This document shows, piece after piece, positions 9,601-17,717 of a stretch of DNA of 64,000 bases. Numbering within the stretch: position 1 is the first letter of the stretch; each line of letters starts with the position of its first letter. Both the position numbers and the translations under genes were made by a program. The DNA is from Parasalinivibrio latis (GTDB taxonomy: Bacteria > Pseudomonadota > Gammaproteobacteria > Enterobacterales > Vibrionaceae): assembly GCF_036825535.1 (NCBI RefSeq), contig NZ_CP098813.1:620001-684000 (forward strand), written 5' to 3'. The notes under the pieces were generated by a model. It worked only from the letters and a program-made list of their open reading frames with translations, was not told where the DNA came from and did not search any database.

Positions 9601-11080
9601 GTGAGCCATCAGCCGAGGATGGTGACAACACATCCCAAATGGGACCGATATGGTTTAGTTCTCCCCCTTCCCCAGTTGTCAGGACTGTCTCAAAATGGGG
9701 AGATTCGTTCCCAACATAATCTTTGACTCCCTCTATCACTACGGTATAACGCGTGTTCGCTTGTAAAGGCTCATTAGGCGTAAAGTTAACCACAGTCCCT
9801 TTGACTGAATATTTCCCAGCAACAGGAACACTCGAACCTTCTGAAATTACGGAAAAACTGGAAGAATCCACAGAACTGAAGTCAACACTGTCACTCATTG
9901 AAACGCCAATTCGTGAGGTTAATGGCAATGAGACAGAGCCAGGTGCAGGGTGCATCCACTCAACTTTTGGCGGCTTAGTATCAGGCTGAGTATCATGAAC
10001 GAAGATACCTGTACCATAATGGTGATCGTTACCTGCAAACACCAGATTGCCTAAGACTTCTGCAAAGTCTTCGTCTCTTCCACTGAGTCCCGAGGTCATT
10101 TTGCCAAGTACGGCACCATTCGATAGATCGTATTTAACTGCTGCTGAAGATACCCCTTCGAAATAGTACCCATCCTGGTATGTGCCATAACCGCCTCGGT
10201 TTTTAATGAGATTGGAAGTGGTGAATTTCTCGGCAATTATCCCATCATGACCCACTCTGTGTACTGTCACTTTTCCAGTAGAGTTCAAATCAGAGCCAAA
10301 TAAGTAGCCAGCGGCGAAATTGGAGCTATAGCTAGACGCCGTATTGTAAATATCTACAAGTAATGGGCTTTCAGGATTAGCAATATCTATCGTTGCAATT
10401 TTACCAGATTGAGGTGGCGTCCCTATAAGTAGGTTCCCTACCGCATGCGGCATGCCAATATTTGCATCTCCCAATTGTGTAGGTGGGACAGTAGTAATAT
10501 GTTCATATTCAAGATCATCATCTACCCGCACCACAATTACCCCAAGGTCTGTAGCACCGATATACAGATAAGGTGGCTGCCAGGCTAATGACCATGAACC
10601 GAGATAGCCACTTTTCGTAATTTCTTCAATCTGGATATTCTTCGCTAGAAAAACATTCGATGGATCCGTGACATCCCAGATTTGGGCCCCTTTCATAGCA
10701 GTCATCATGAGCAAGTCACGTTGCTGTCCATTAACAGTGTACGAATTGGATAACACAAAGCCATGAGGTTCTTTTAGCCAATGTGTGTCTTCATTGTCAT
10801 ACCTATATTTCAATTCGGGTAATTTGGGATTACTCACATCCCAAAAGGTTATCCCACCATCGTTATAATTACCGCCACCATCAGACGAGTATAGTACCAT
10901 TAAATACCCATTTACCATGGCAACACGCCCATGGCCATAGTATTCAGATATGTGAGAAATAGAAGTAAATAATTCGTCGTCCGTATATGTCAAGTTTCCA
11001 AGGCCAGGGCCATCGTCGGCGTACACACTAATACACCATGGCAAAATAACGTATCCTGCCAGTTTGTTTAATAACTTCAT
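6689..11080 (-). CDS. Giant exported multidomain protein: LVIVD-like repeats, Ig-like, PKD, beta-propeller and di-haem peroxidase-like domains
   Basis: The protein has 1463 residues and a signal peptide (about 1-22). LVIVD-type repeats (ITFWDVSNP, AQIWDVTDPS, IATIDIANPESP) fill about 25-370. A bacterial Ig-like domain (PAPGSVSLPLTSRI) covers about 375-470. A beta-rich module with VVFDARARTLPAWL covers about 475-625 and a PKD domain (YSWSFGDGT) about 628-710. A YVTN-like propeller covers about 715-1060. Two CxxCH haem c motifs, CASCH (1096-1100) and CVDCH (1226-1230), sit in a MauG/cytochrome-c-peroxidase-like region with the PYFHDGSAATL segment. A second copy of the DARKTNLPDWL module ends the protein at about 1335-1463. 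It is probably periplasmic or surface-exposed. It lies at the end of the sugar-acid arm; its substrate is unknown. Confidence 0.8.
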   Translation of the reverse strand: MKLLNKLAGYVILPWCISVYADDGPGLGNLTYTDDELFTSISHISEYYGHGRVAMVNGYLMVLYSSDGGGNYNDGGITFWDVSNPKLPELKYRYDNEDTHWLKEPHGFVLSNSYTVNGQQRDLLMMTAMKGAQIWDVTDPSNVFLAKNIQIEEITKSGYLGSWSLAWQPPYLYIGATDLGVIVVRVDDDLEYEHITTVPPTQLGDANIGMPHAVGNLLIGTPPQSGKIATIDIANPESPLLVDIYNTASSYSSNFAAGYLFGSDLNSTGKVTVHRVGHDGIIAEKFTTSNLIKNRGGYGTYQDGYYFEGVSSAAVKYDLSNGAVLGKMTSGLSGRDEDFAEVLGNLVFAGNDHHYGTGIFVHDTQPDTKPPKVEWMHPAPGSVSLPLTSRIGVSMSDSVDFSSVDSSSFSVISEGSSVPVAGKYSVKGTVVNFTPNEPLQANTRYTVVIEGVKDYVGNESPHFETVLTTGEGGELNHIGPIWDVLSPSSADGSHVISDGQKVYVDREYVFAGVPDFLNGASLVRTANNDKRNSSDSYLTLSMNRATDFYVVFDARARTLPAWLDSTYTKLPNGVSYGSGTQFWNFDIYHKEFGSGNLTLGGVLNGGGSGVGSNYVVAAKPRSVDTELPRCLIGDLDPVEVGASAAFSGNVSHAQGVEYSWSFGDGTQTEMSANLASSSHIYQESGRYPVILRVRNDAGLTNCSAIQIVYGALTVNEPVQSTAIIEAKLNTSASGSVIVKANPDNNSVTAISPVTGATLWEVGVGEKPVSVSQSPGGELWVLNRLSATISRLNVSDGSLISDIVLPQASLPAALTFVPGKNVALASLQGTGELLKLNVDGTVAARETVIKDARAIAVDASGEYAYISQFISDDDAGRVAKVRVDDFTDVDVIKLAFDQTLDTEASGRGVPNYLSSLAINPQGTELIVSSLKANIARGQFRDGKLLDFQNTIRSIVSVIDLESGQENLSRRFDFDNRELPSFVKYSPLGDVYFVSFQGNNVVEARDSKTHSLISSVDTQAAPQGLAISGNRLYTHNFLGRSSTSIDVAGLLVGQSNVMHLLQHTPTVSTEQLSTPVLEGKKLFYSSDLRMALDGYVACASCHIEGRDDGRVWDMTQIGEGFRNTPSLLGKGGMRHGLVHWTANFDEIQDFENQIREVFLGTGLMTDEDYAISREPLGTEKKAGRSEDLDNLAAYVASLSEAPESPYRIDGSLTLEASIGGSLFNTRGCVDCHSGVDFRDGEKHDVGTIKPSSGLGIGVPLENVGFDTPTLLGVWNTAPYFHDGSAATLQDTLTESHTGQSFTAQEKQQLTAYLKQIELADDPELLITDLEDEFAVNSHRSYRWVISSATGQKVYTDRGYIWSTLPDFLTGVPYLLTANDDKRESKSDYISFDVETDVTVWVAFDARKTNLPDWLRGTGWVKHSSDQLHFSGYFYDLYKKPLGEGVRVTLGGAESNANYGVFVTKR

Positions 11081-11129
11081 TCCGTGAATCTCCTTTAATA
11101 AATTTAGAGAGCACCCACACCTTTAAAAT

Positions 11130-12071
11130 TTACTTTAAATTAATTTCAATTATTTCAAATGGTTTTTTTGCTTTATCACAACTTCCATCTGCTTTCCAAT
11201 AGTTCTCACCTTGGGTTGAAGTAATAAATACCCTATTCCCTAAAGCGACAAATGTGGCCGGAGAAGGCAAATCATCCGCCAGCGTTATAACTTCTCCTGT
11301 TTCAACATTAATAGCATTCAACTTGCCCGTTCGCCCTTTTTCTATTGCTCCCAATCGACCATCCGGCAAGAATCTAATTCCATCAGCATTAAATTTTCTA
11401 CTCAGTGAAATTTCTTTTATTTCACTCGCTTTTTTATCTTTCGAAATTTCAATATTAAAAATTTGTCCCGTTTTTTGGTTAGTAATAAATAAGTCTTTCC
11501 CAGTTTCAGATAGCTCTATACCGTTTAATGTCCAAAGTCGGTCAGATAATTTTCCGCCAATGGCAAAAACTGAAACTTTTCCACCGTCATATTTCATGAC
11601 TCTCCCATGGTAGGAATCGGTTGCATAGATAGTACCATCAACATCTGATACTAAATCATTGCAAAATCCTCCTCCGGGGAAATCAACACTTTCCAATGGT
11701 TTCCCATTTTCTAAATTAAAAATTTTTATGCCTGACGGACGACTTCCGTCAAAGCGGCCATCTCCAACATTTTGATGAATAAGCCCAGGATCTGCTGAAC
11801 AGGCGAGTAGTCTGTTGTTTGGTTCATCAACATACACACCAAGAGTTGAGACTAACCCATTACTGTTAGCTTCTATAAACCTGTGAGCTGTTTTTCCACC
11901 TGTAGATGCCCTTAATATACTTCCTTGCTGCATAGAGCCTATATATAGCGTTCCGTCTCTTGATGCTGAAATTCCCTCTGGAAAAATACACTCCCCATCT
12001 AGTGTAATATCCGCCACCGCGATAGATGAAACAAAACACGTCGATATTAAGCTCAACAAATACTTTTTCAT
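11130..12071 (-). CDS. Exported SMP-30/gluconolactonase-like beta-propeller protein
   Basis: The 313-residue protein has a signal peptide (about 1-20, ending SIAVA). It shows SMP-30/gluconolactonase/LRE-type propeller repeats: ECIFPEGISASRDGTLYIGSM, NDLVSDVDGTIYATDSYHGRV and NADGIRFLPDGRLGAIEKG. The E, N and D metal-site positions of the family appear to be retained (PEGI, CNDLV, NADG). Members hydrolyse sugar lactones or lactone-like substrates with a divalent metal. Neighbouring sugar-acid genes support a lactonase role in the periplasm. The gene is AT-rich, like the following dehydrogenase gene, and lies 27 bases downstream of it. Confidence 0.75.
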   Translation of the reverse strand: MKKYLLSLISTCFVSSIAVADITLDGECIFPEGISASRDGTLYIGSMQQGSILRASTGGKTAHRFIEANSNGLVSTLGVYVDEPNNRLLACSADPGLIHQNVGDGRFDGSRPSGIKIFNLENGKPLESVDFPGGGFCNDLVSDVDGTIYATDSYHGRVMKYDGGKVSVFAIGGKLSDRLWTLNGIELSETGKDLFITNQKTGQIFNIEISKDKKASEIKEISLSRKFNADGIRFLPDGRLGAIEKGRTGKLNAINVETGEVITLADDLPSPATFVALGNRVFITSTQGENYWKADGSCDKAKKPFEIIEINLK

Positions 12072-12098
12072 TTCAAATTCCTTTTAATGTATATGATC

Positions 12099-13106
12099 TT
12101 ATAATTTTTCGTAGCTAAGATTTTTATATATTTTCTCTACGGTTTCTATAGTCAGTAAGTTTGAAAAAGCAGAAGTTGAAAATTCATCGCCATTAATTAA
12201 ACAATGAATAAAATGATGAGTTGCGGTTTCAAATGGTATACAATAATCATTCATTATTTCTTCAATTGAAGTCGAACCACCATCAGATACAGTAATGCTA
12301 GTGTTGGTTATAATTACTCGCCCATTTTCCCCAAGAATTTCCAGTGTATCTGTTGGCAATGAGGGTGAACCAGCTGCCGCAAAACTACCATCAAGTGTAA
12401 TAACCACATTATCTTTGTTTTTAAAGACCACCAATGCAGTATCTTCACCAGACAGGTCTCTGGTATTTATATTTGTCGCAGATGCATAGTCAACATCTAA
12501 CTTTCCAAATAAGCTTATTAATACATCAACATGATGGATAAGAGATTCGAAGATGAGCAGATTTTTGAAATCAGACAAATAGGGTTGCCTGTTTAGATAA
12601 AAAGGCAATTTATCATTATTTTCTCGAAAGTAACCACTACTACGTACTGTAAGGTTAACTCGAACTATTTTCCCTAACACTCCACGATCAATAACTTGCT
12701 TTGCTGACAAAAAATGTGGTTTAAAGCGGGTATTTTCATGCACCATCACACGAATTTTCCCCTGGCAATATTCAACCAACTCTTTCGCTTCCTTGGCTGT
12801 AGCAGCAAGAGGTTTCTGGCAAATTACATCAATTCCCTTGTCCGCACATAACTTGGTCAAAGGAACATGAGTTTGGACAGGAGTTATTATATCGACAGCA
12901 TCCAAACTCTCGTTATTTAGCATTTCTTCTGCATTTTCATAAACAGAAGGAATAAAAAATGCCTCGGCCTTTTCTTTTGCCTGTTCAAGGTTGATGTCCG
13001 TAATTGCTGACAGAACAGCATCACTACTCTGATTCCAAGCACGAAGGTGATATTCAGAAATGGCACCTGCGCCAATAATACCGACTTTTAAATTCCTATT
13101 TTTCAT
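12099..13106 (-). CDS. Gfo/Idh/MocA-family NAD(P)-dependent sugar dehydrogenase
   Basis: This 335-residue cytoplasmic oxidoreductase has a Rossmann fingerprint GIIGAGAISEYHLRAW at the N terminus. The VDIITPVQTHVPL strand follows, then the catalytic-lysine motif in the form CQKPLA rather than the common EKP. The C-terminal alpha/beta domain follows from about residue 125. The family oxidises sugars, sugar acids or inositols at a hydroxyl group. It lies between the TRAP binding protein and the lactonase-like gene on the same strand, so it may produce a lactone or keto-acid in this pathway. The substrate is unresolved. The DNA is AT-rich. Confidence 0.88.
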   Translation of the reverse strand: MKNRNLKVGIIGAGAISEYHLRAWNQSSDAVLSAITDINLEQAKEKAEAFFIPSVYENAEEMLNNESLDAVDIITPVQTHVPLTKLCADKGIDVICQKPLAATAKEAKELVEYCQGKIRVMVHENTRFKPHFLSAKQVIDRGVLGKIVRVNLTVRSSGYFRENNDKLPFYLNRQPYLSDFKNLLIFESLIHHVDVLISLFGKLDVDYASATNINTRDLSGEDTALVVFKNKDNVVITLDGSFAAAGSPSLPTDTLEILGENGRVIITNTSITVSDGGSTSIEEIMNDYCIPFETATHHFIHCLINGDEFSTSAFSNLLTIETVEKIYKNLSYEKL

Positions 13107-13183
13107 ATGCCTGCCCTGGCTGAATAAGTATGCTTCAAAGGCCGATTAATCGACCCTTGAAGCAAGGGGAGATGTTTCGAGCA

Positions 13184-14230
13184 TTAGTAAATAAAGGCGT
13201 TTTGCCCCCAATCCTTGTAAGCCTCACGGTAAGCAGAGTAGTGTTCCCATACTTTTTTGAATGTGGGGCTGGACTTAACTTCTTCTTGAATGACCTTGTC
13301 CTCCCAAACTTCCTGAAGTTTGGCTAATTCATCATATGGCCAGCGATGGAAAGTCACACCATCATTTTCTCTCAACCGCACCATTGCCGGTCCTTGAAGA
13401 GACTCACCTTCAGCCAACGTCAAAGTCAGATTTTGATCACAGGTCATTTTGATAGAGGCTTGTTGGGCTGGAGTGAGTTTATCCCAGGCATCTTTGTTTA
13501 TCAGAAGATCGTTAAGACTGGCCTGTTGTTGCCATGCAGGGAAATAGAGGTGCTTCATGATTCTTTGGAAGCCCTGCTTCTCGTCCACTGCTGGCATAGA
13601 GTATTCTCCTGCATCAACAGTTCCCCGTTCAAATGCAGCATACAACTCGCCGCCGGGAATAAGCTGGGCTGAAATACCGAATTCATTCAATACTTTGCCA
13701 CCCAATCCGAACATCCGGAATTTCTTCCCTTTGAGTTCATCAAAGGAACCAACAGGTTCCGGATACCAACCTCCGCTCTCTGCCGACTTAACAGAGCAGA
13801 AAAATCCAACCATATTATGTTTGGCTAGAATTTCATCGTAGAATTTTTTACCCCCGCCATACATTAGCCATGAGAGATATTCAGGGACCTGGGGGCCAAA
13901 CGGCACCGCTGAAAACATCACCAAGGCAGGTTCAACGCCCTGACTGTACCCGGGGGTACCGAAAGCTGCATCAATAGCCCCAGTAGAAACGGCCTCCCAA
14001 TATTGGGTAGCCGGGACCAAAGCATTCGGTTCAAACACCTTAACTTTAAAATCACCGCCAGAAAAAAGCGCGGTATTGTCTACCAAACGCTGCAGTGCGG
14101 GTCCGTCAATTGGTGTTGAGGTACTAAATGAACTGTGTACTTTCCATGTTTGCTTTTCGGCCTGCGCAGGAGCGACCATTACTCCTGCGGCAACCGCGAC
14201 AGACATTACCGTCCTTACAAATGTCTTCAC
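13184..14230 (-). CDS. TRAP transporter substrate-binding protein, TakP-like DctP family
   Basis: The 348-residue protein has a signal peptide (about 1-24, ending PAQAE). The mature protein shows the DctP signature, including KVKVFEPNALVPATQYWEAV, the conserved arginine in KKFRMFGLGGKV and the ERGTVDAGEYSMPAVDEKQGF segment seen in 2-oxo-acid or lactate-type TRAP receptors such as TakP. It should capture an organic or sugar acid for the DctQ and DctM subunits at 17.2-19.1 kb. The receptor gene is on the opposite arm of the divergent locus from the membrane subunits. Confidence 0.92.
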   Translation of the reverse strand: MKTFVRTVMSVAVAAGVMVAPAQAEKQTWKVHSSFSTSTPIDGPALQRLVDNTALFSGGDFKVKVFEPNALVPATQYWEAVSTGAIDAAFGTPGYSQGVEPALVMFSAVPFGPQVPEYLSWLMYGGGKKFYDEILAKHNMVGFFCSVKSAESGGWYPEPVGSFDELKGKKFRMFGLGGKVLNEFGISAQLIPGGELYAAFERGTVDAGEYSMPAVDEKQGFQRIMKHLYFPAWQQQASLNDLLINKDAWDKLTPAQQASIKMTCDQNLTLTLAEGESLQGPAMVRLRENDGVTFHRWPYDELAKLQEVWEDKVIQEEVKSSPTFKKVWEHYSAYREAYKDWGQNAFIY

Positions 14231-14350
14231 TTCCTATTCTCCATCTAAAACATGTGAATGTGTGATGTTGAACTGCCAAGGCGGCAAACACCGTAACAAT
14301 TCAGCAACAATATGAGGATAGGCCCTTTAAAATATGTCTGTCAACTTTAA

Positions 14351-15046
14351 TCACACATCTTTTTGTTCAATGTCTATATCGTAGAAAAGTCTGGACTGCC
14401 CTGACAAGATATGTTCACGCATCGCGTTTCGGGCACCTTGAGGGTCACGATCGAGTATCATCTGATAGACCTTTTTATGTCCTTCAAGAACATCTTTCTG
14501 ACGGTTTTCACCTGATAACAAAGACATGCCACGTGTAAGTTTCATCCCTGTGATTATCTGTTCAGAAAATGACTCAAATGCTTGAATAAAAAACGGATTT
14601 CTACTTGATCTCACCACAGCATAGTGAAAAGCAAAATCACTTTTTTCCTCTAAGCTTTTTGATTCAAGTGCAACGGTAAGGTTGGACAGTGCCAACTCCA
14701 TGTCCTGTAATTCAACCCGCGTTGCCCGCATTGCAGCAAAGTACGCAGCTTCAGGCTCAACACTGCGACGAAATTCAAGGCAATGCTGTAAATCTGCAAG
14801 ACTGGATATCTTGGCAACCTGTCTGACTACTTTATCCGGTGTTGTTGCAATGAAAGTTCCGGAGCCTCTCCGGGACTCAAGGACCCCATCACTTTTCAGG
14901 CGGGCCAAAGCCTCTCGAATAATTGATCTCGAAGAGGAAAAATCTGCACTAAGCTCTGATTCAGAAGGAATTTTATCACCAATACAGTATACCCCCTCTA
15001 CGATACGCCTTTGCAACTCATCATAAATTTGATCAGAAAGTCCCAT
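14351..15046 (-). CDS. GntR-family regulator with FCD effector domain
   Basis: The protein is about 231 residues from the ATG at 15046, which has an AGGGAG ribosome binding site. An in-frame ATG pair at 15070 has none. The N-terminal winged helix (DQIYDELQRRIVEG, then IPSESELSADFSSSRSIIREALARLKSDGVLESRRGSGTF) is typical of GntR. The C-terminal FCD domain begins near residue 80, with EFRRSVEPEAAYFAAM and later HYAVVRSSRNPF and EHILSG carrying the metal-binding residues. It most likely represses the divergent dehydratase operon through the palindrome at 15105-15123 and responds to a pathway acid. Confidence 0.93.
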   Translation of the reverse strand: MGLSDQIYDELQRRIVEGVYCIGDKIPSESELSADFSSSRSIIREALARLKSDGVLESRRGSGTFIATTPDKVVRQVAKISSLADLQHCLEFRRSVEPEAAYFAAMRATRVELQDMELALSNLTVALESKSLEEKSDFAFHYAVVRSSRNPFFIQAFESFSEQIITGMKLTRGMSLLSGENRQKDVLEGHKKVYQMILDRDPQGARNAMREHILSGQSRLFYDIDIEQKDV

Positions 15047-15098
15047 TAAATTCTCCCTGTTTACCATCAAAAAAATATGTATATCTTTCGATCAACCA

Positions 15099-15126
15099 TT
15101 GACAATAGTTGTCCTACAACTATAGG
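15099..15126 (+). promoter_or_regulatory. Sigma-70-type promoter of the sugar-acid operon
   Basis: TTGACA at 15099-15104 is followed after 16 bases by TATAGG at 15121-15126. The palindromic operator fills the spacer, so bound repressor would block RNA polymerase directly. The start of the first gene is about 75 bases downstream of the -10 element. Confidence 0.6.
15105..15123. promoter_or_regulatory. Candidate operator for the GntR/FCD regulator
   Basis: A perfect 8+8 palindrome, ATAGTTGT-CCT-ACAACTAT, contains the TTGT-N3-ACAA core common for FadR-subfamily GntR regulators. It lies between the regulator gene and the divergent catabolic operon. Confidence 0.7.
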
Positions 15127-15199
15127 TTATTAATATGTTAACACCACCAAGGATGGTTAACTTGTACAGCCAAGTTACCAGTATTCGGCAGGAGCCGCG

Positions 15200-16417
15200 A
15201 TGAAAATTATCAAAGTTGAAACCATACAATGCCAAGAATTCAGCAATATTCTTTGGGTACAGATTCATACAGATGCAGGTATTACGGGGGTAGGGGAGAC
15301 ATTTCGAAATCCTCACGCAGTGTCCTCACACCTTCATGAAACATGCGCACAGTACCTGCTTGGCAAGGACCCGATGAAAGTTGATTACTTGGTAGGACAA
15401 CTTCGTCACGCAATTGGCAGCTATTATCGCGGTTACCCAACCCGGAGTGTGGAGACCCGGGCAACATCCGCCATTGATATTGCGTTATGGGACATTGTCG
15501 GACAAGCACTCAATACCCCTCTTTACACACTCTTCGGTGGGTTGGTTCATGAAAAGGTTCGTGTGTACAACACCTGTGCCAGCCCACAATACAATGCCGT
15601 CAGCCGAACCGGACGCGAGACAATCGACCCTGCTTCTTTGCTAAATAACACAGAGTCACCTGATGATCTCTGGGCTCAATTCAACGCTCCGGAGGAACTT
15701 GCAGCAAGCTTGCTGGACCAGGGAATTACTGCGATGAAAATCTGGCCTTTTGACAAGTATGCATACAACTCTCAAGGCCGAGAGATTCGCCTGGAAGAAC
15801 TCAAGCATGCCTGTGACCTGATTGCCCGAATTCGAAAAACAGCAGGCGACAAGATGGATATACTATTGGAGCTCCACGGTCTTTGGCTCCCGCAACCAGC
15901 ACGCCAAATCGGAAAAGCAGTTGAACAGTTCGATTTGTATTGGGTTGAAGAGCCGATGGCAATGCACCGGATGGAAGACCTCCAACGTTACGCAGAGGAA
16001 ATAGCGATCCCTGTTTGTGGTAGCGAATGCATGGGTACCAAGGAATGGTACAGAGACGCCTTCAGCCGTGGGGCTGTCGATATAGCAAACTTTGATATTG
16101 CCTGGGTCGGAGGCCTTACTGAGAGCAGGAAAGTTGCCGCTTTGGCCGACAGTTTTGGTCGCACAATTGCCCCGCATGATTGCACCGGACCAATTGTCCT
16201 GGCAGCAAACAACCACCTCGCTATGTCACAAAGCAATACGTTGATCAGTGAATGTGTCCGCTCTCACATTGACGGGTTCTATCAAGACATCGTCACAGAG
16301 TTACCTACTATGAGAGAAGGTTATATTTACCCAACAGAAGGCTCCGGGTTGGGAACCCGGCTTAGCGAAGCCTTTTTATCAAGGAAAGATCTTACCGTCA
16401 GGGAAACGACACTATGA
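15200..16417 (+). CDS. Enolase-superfamily sugar-acid dehydratase (DgoD-like, mandelate racemase subgroup)
   Basis: The 405-residue protein has the capping domain at about 1-125 (DAGITGVGETFRNPH, AIDIALWDIVG) and then a TIM barrel. Expected metal ligands are seen in LLELHGLW, WVEEP and CGSECMG. The first is a glutamate where DgoD-type enzymes usually have aspartate. The histidine of ELHG and that of APHDCTGP match the acid/base pair of galactonate dehydratase-type enzymes. The reaction would be dehydration of an aldonic or related acid to a 2-keto-3-deoxy acid, which the HpaI-type aldolase downstream could cleave. It is the first gene of the divergent operon and overlaps the SDR gene by four bases. 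Confidence 0.87.
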   Translation: MKIIKVETIQCQEFSNILWVQIHTDAGITGVGETFRNPHAVSSHLHETCAQYLLGKDPMKVDYLVGQLRHAIGSYYRGYPTRSVETRATSAIDIALWDIVGQALNTPLYTLFGGLVHEKVRVYNTCASPQYNAVSRTGRETIDPASLLNNTESPDDLWAQFNAPEELAASLLDQGITAMKIWPFDKYAYNSQGREIRLEELKHACDLIARIRKTAGDKMDILLELHGLWLPQPARQIGKAVEQFDLYWVEEPMAMHRMEDLQRYAEEIAIPVCGSECMGTKEWYRDAFSRGAVDIANFDIAWVGGLTESRKVAALADSFGRTIAPHDCTGPIVLAANNHLAMSQSNTLISECVRSHIDGFYQDIVTELPTMREGYIYPTEGSGLGTRLSEAFLSRKDLTVRETTL

Positions 16418-17154
16418 GCAGCAATTTAAAAAAAGTTCTACTCGTTACCGGTGCTTCCCAGGGAATTGGAGCAGCAATCGCGTCTCTGGCATCCCGCGAA
16501 GGCTATACCGTTGCCATTCATTATCACCAATCAAGGGCAAAAGCTGAACAGGTACTCAGGGAGTTAATACTCCATGGAGGGGAGGGCTCTATATTTCAGG
16601 CTGACCTACGGAGCGAGCCTGAGGTTGTCCGGCTTTTCGAAGAAGTTCGACTGGCTTTGGGATCTGTTACCCATCTGGTTTGTAACGCAGGTGGCAGTAA
16701 AGACATTTTCTTACGTGATTTTACTGAAGAAAACGTCTCTGAAATGCTGAACCGGAATTTCATCTCTACTGTCATGTGCTGTCGTGAAGGGGCAAAACAC
16801 ATGTTGGAAGGCAGTGTGATAGTGAATATATCTTCCAGGGCAGCGGTACTGGGCGGACTTCCAGGGAGAACACTTTATGCTGCGGCAAAAGGCGCGGTTG
16901 ATAGCTTCACAATAGGCTTGGCGAAGGAGCTCGGGCCTTATGGAATCCGGGTTGTCGGGCTTCGTCCGGGCCCCACAGTCACAGCAACTCACGACGGACG
17001 GGGCGGTGAAGAACGGTTGAACGCCATCATGCAGGGTACAGCGGCAGGCAGAGCTGCCAAGCCTGAAGAAATTGCTGAAGCCGTCATATACCTATTGTCA
17101 CCAAAAGCCTCGTTTGTTGCCGGCACCATGATTGATGTCAGTGGAGGACGTTAG
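16414..17154 (+). CDS. Short-chain dehydrogenase/reductase
   Basis: The 246-residue classical SDR has a cofactor motif TGASQGIG (residues about 12-19), NAGG, catalytic serine in NISSRAAVLGG and YAAAK with the catalytic tyrosine and lysine. The ending (SPKASFVAGTMIDVSGG) matches FabG-like members. In this operon it probably oxidises a sugar, sugar acid or 2-keto-3-deoxy acid. The ATG overlaps the dehydratase stop (ATGA), so translation is coupled. The substrate cannot be set from sequence alone. Confidence 0.9.
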   Translation: MSSNLKKVLLVTGASQGIGAAIASLASREGYTVAIHYHQSRAKAEQVLRELILHGGEGSIFQADLRSEPEVVRLFEEVRLALGSVTHLVCNAGGSKDIFLRDFTEENVSEMLNRNFISTVMCCREGAKHMLEGSVIVNISSRAAVLGGLPGRTLYAAAKGAVDSFTIGLAKELGPYGIRVVGLRPGPTVTATHDGRGGEERLNAIMQGTAAGRAAKPEEIAEAVIYLLSPKASFVAGTMIDVSGGR

Positions 17155-17156
17155 CT

Positions 17157-17717
17157 GTGTTAACCCAAATACTTACCTTCTCCCAAAGGTTGGACAACTT
17201 TGTTTCCAAAATCGGGCAATTCAGTGCTTGGTTAATAATCGCTATGGTGGCTGTATCCATTGCTGATGTGATTACCCGACGCTTTTTTGTTTACGGTTCT
17301 GCCGCAATCCAGGAAACAGTCTGGCACCTTCATGCAATTCTATGGGCATCTTGTCTGGCCTGGGGATACGTTGAAAACACACATGTCCGCATAGAGCTGT
17401 TGGGGCGCTTTTTCTCCCGCCGAACCAAGCACACCATTGAGCTTATCGGGTGTCTGATATTCCTTTTGCCCTACTGCGCCATCATGACTTACTACGGGAT
17501 TGAGTATGTGACACGGGCATTCGCTATTAACGAAGTATCGGCCAACCCGGGAGGACTTCCGTATCGCTGGATTAGCAAATTAATCATCCCTTACTGCATG
17601 GCTTTACTGGGTATTGTTGCCCTTTCAGGCTCGCTACGCTCACTTGTTGGGATTATCTCTCCCTCTCTCGCAACGCTGCATTGTGACGAAAAAAATCAAA
17701 AGGAACTTGAGCAATGA
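17157..17717 (+). CDS. TRAP transporter small membrane subunit (DctQ)
   Basis: The 186-residue protein starts at a GTG three bases after the SDR stop codon. It has four hydrophobic segments (about residues 20-42, 56-76, 96-118, 136-158) and the typical DctQ pattern: a tryptophan-rich AIQETVWHLHAILWASCLAWGY and VRIELL after the second helix. It overlaps the DctM gene by four bases. It forms the inner-membrane complex with DctM and works with the DctP protein at 13.2-14.2 kb. Confidence 0.9.
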   Translation: MLTQILTFSQRLDNFVSKIGQFSAWLIIAMVAVSIADVITRRFFVYGSAAIQETVWHLHAILWASCLAWGYVENTHVRIELLGRFFSRRTKHTIELIGCLIFLLPYCAIMTYYGIEYVTRAFAINEVSANPGGLPYRWISKLIIPYCMALLGIVALSGSLRSLVGIISPSLATLHCDEKNQKELEQ

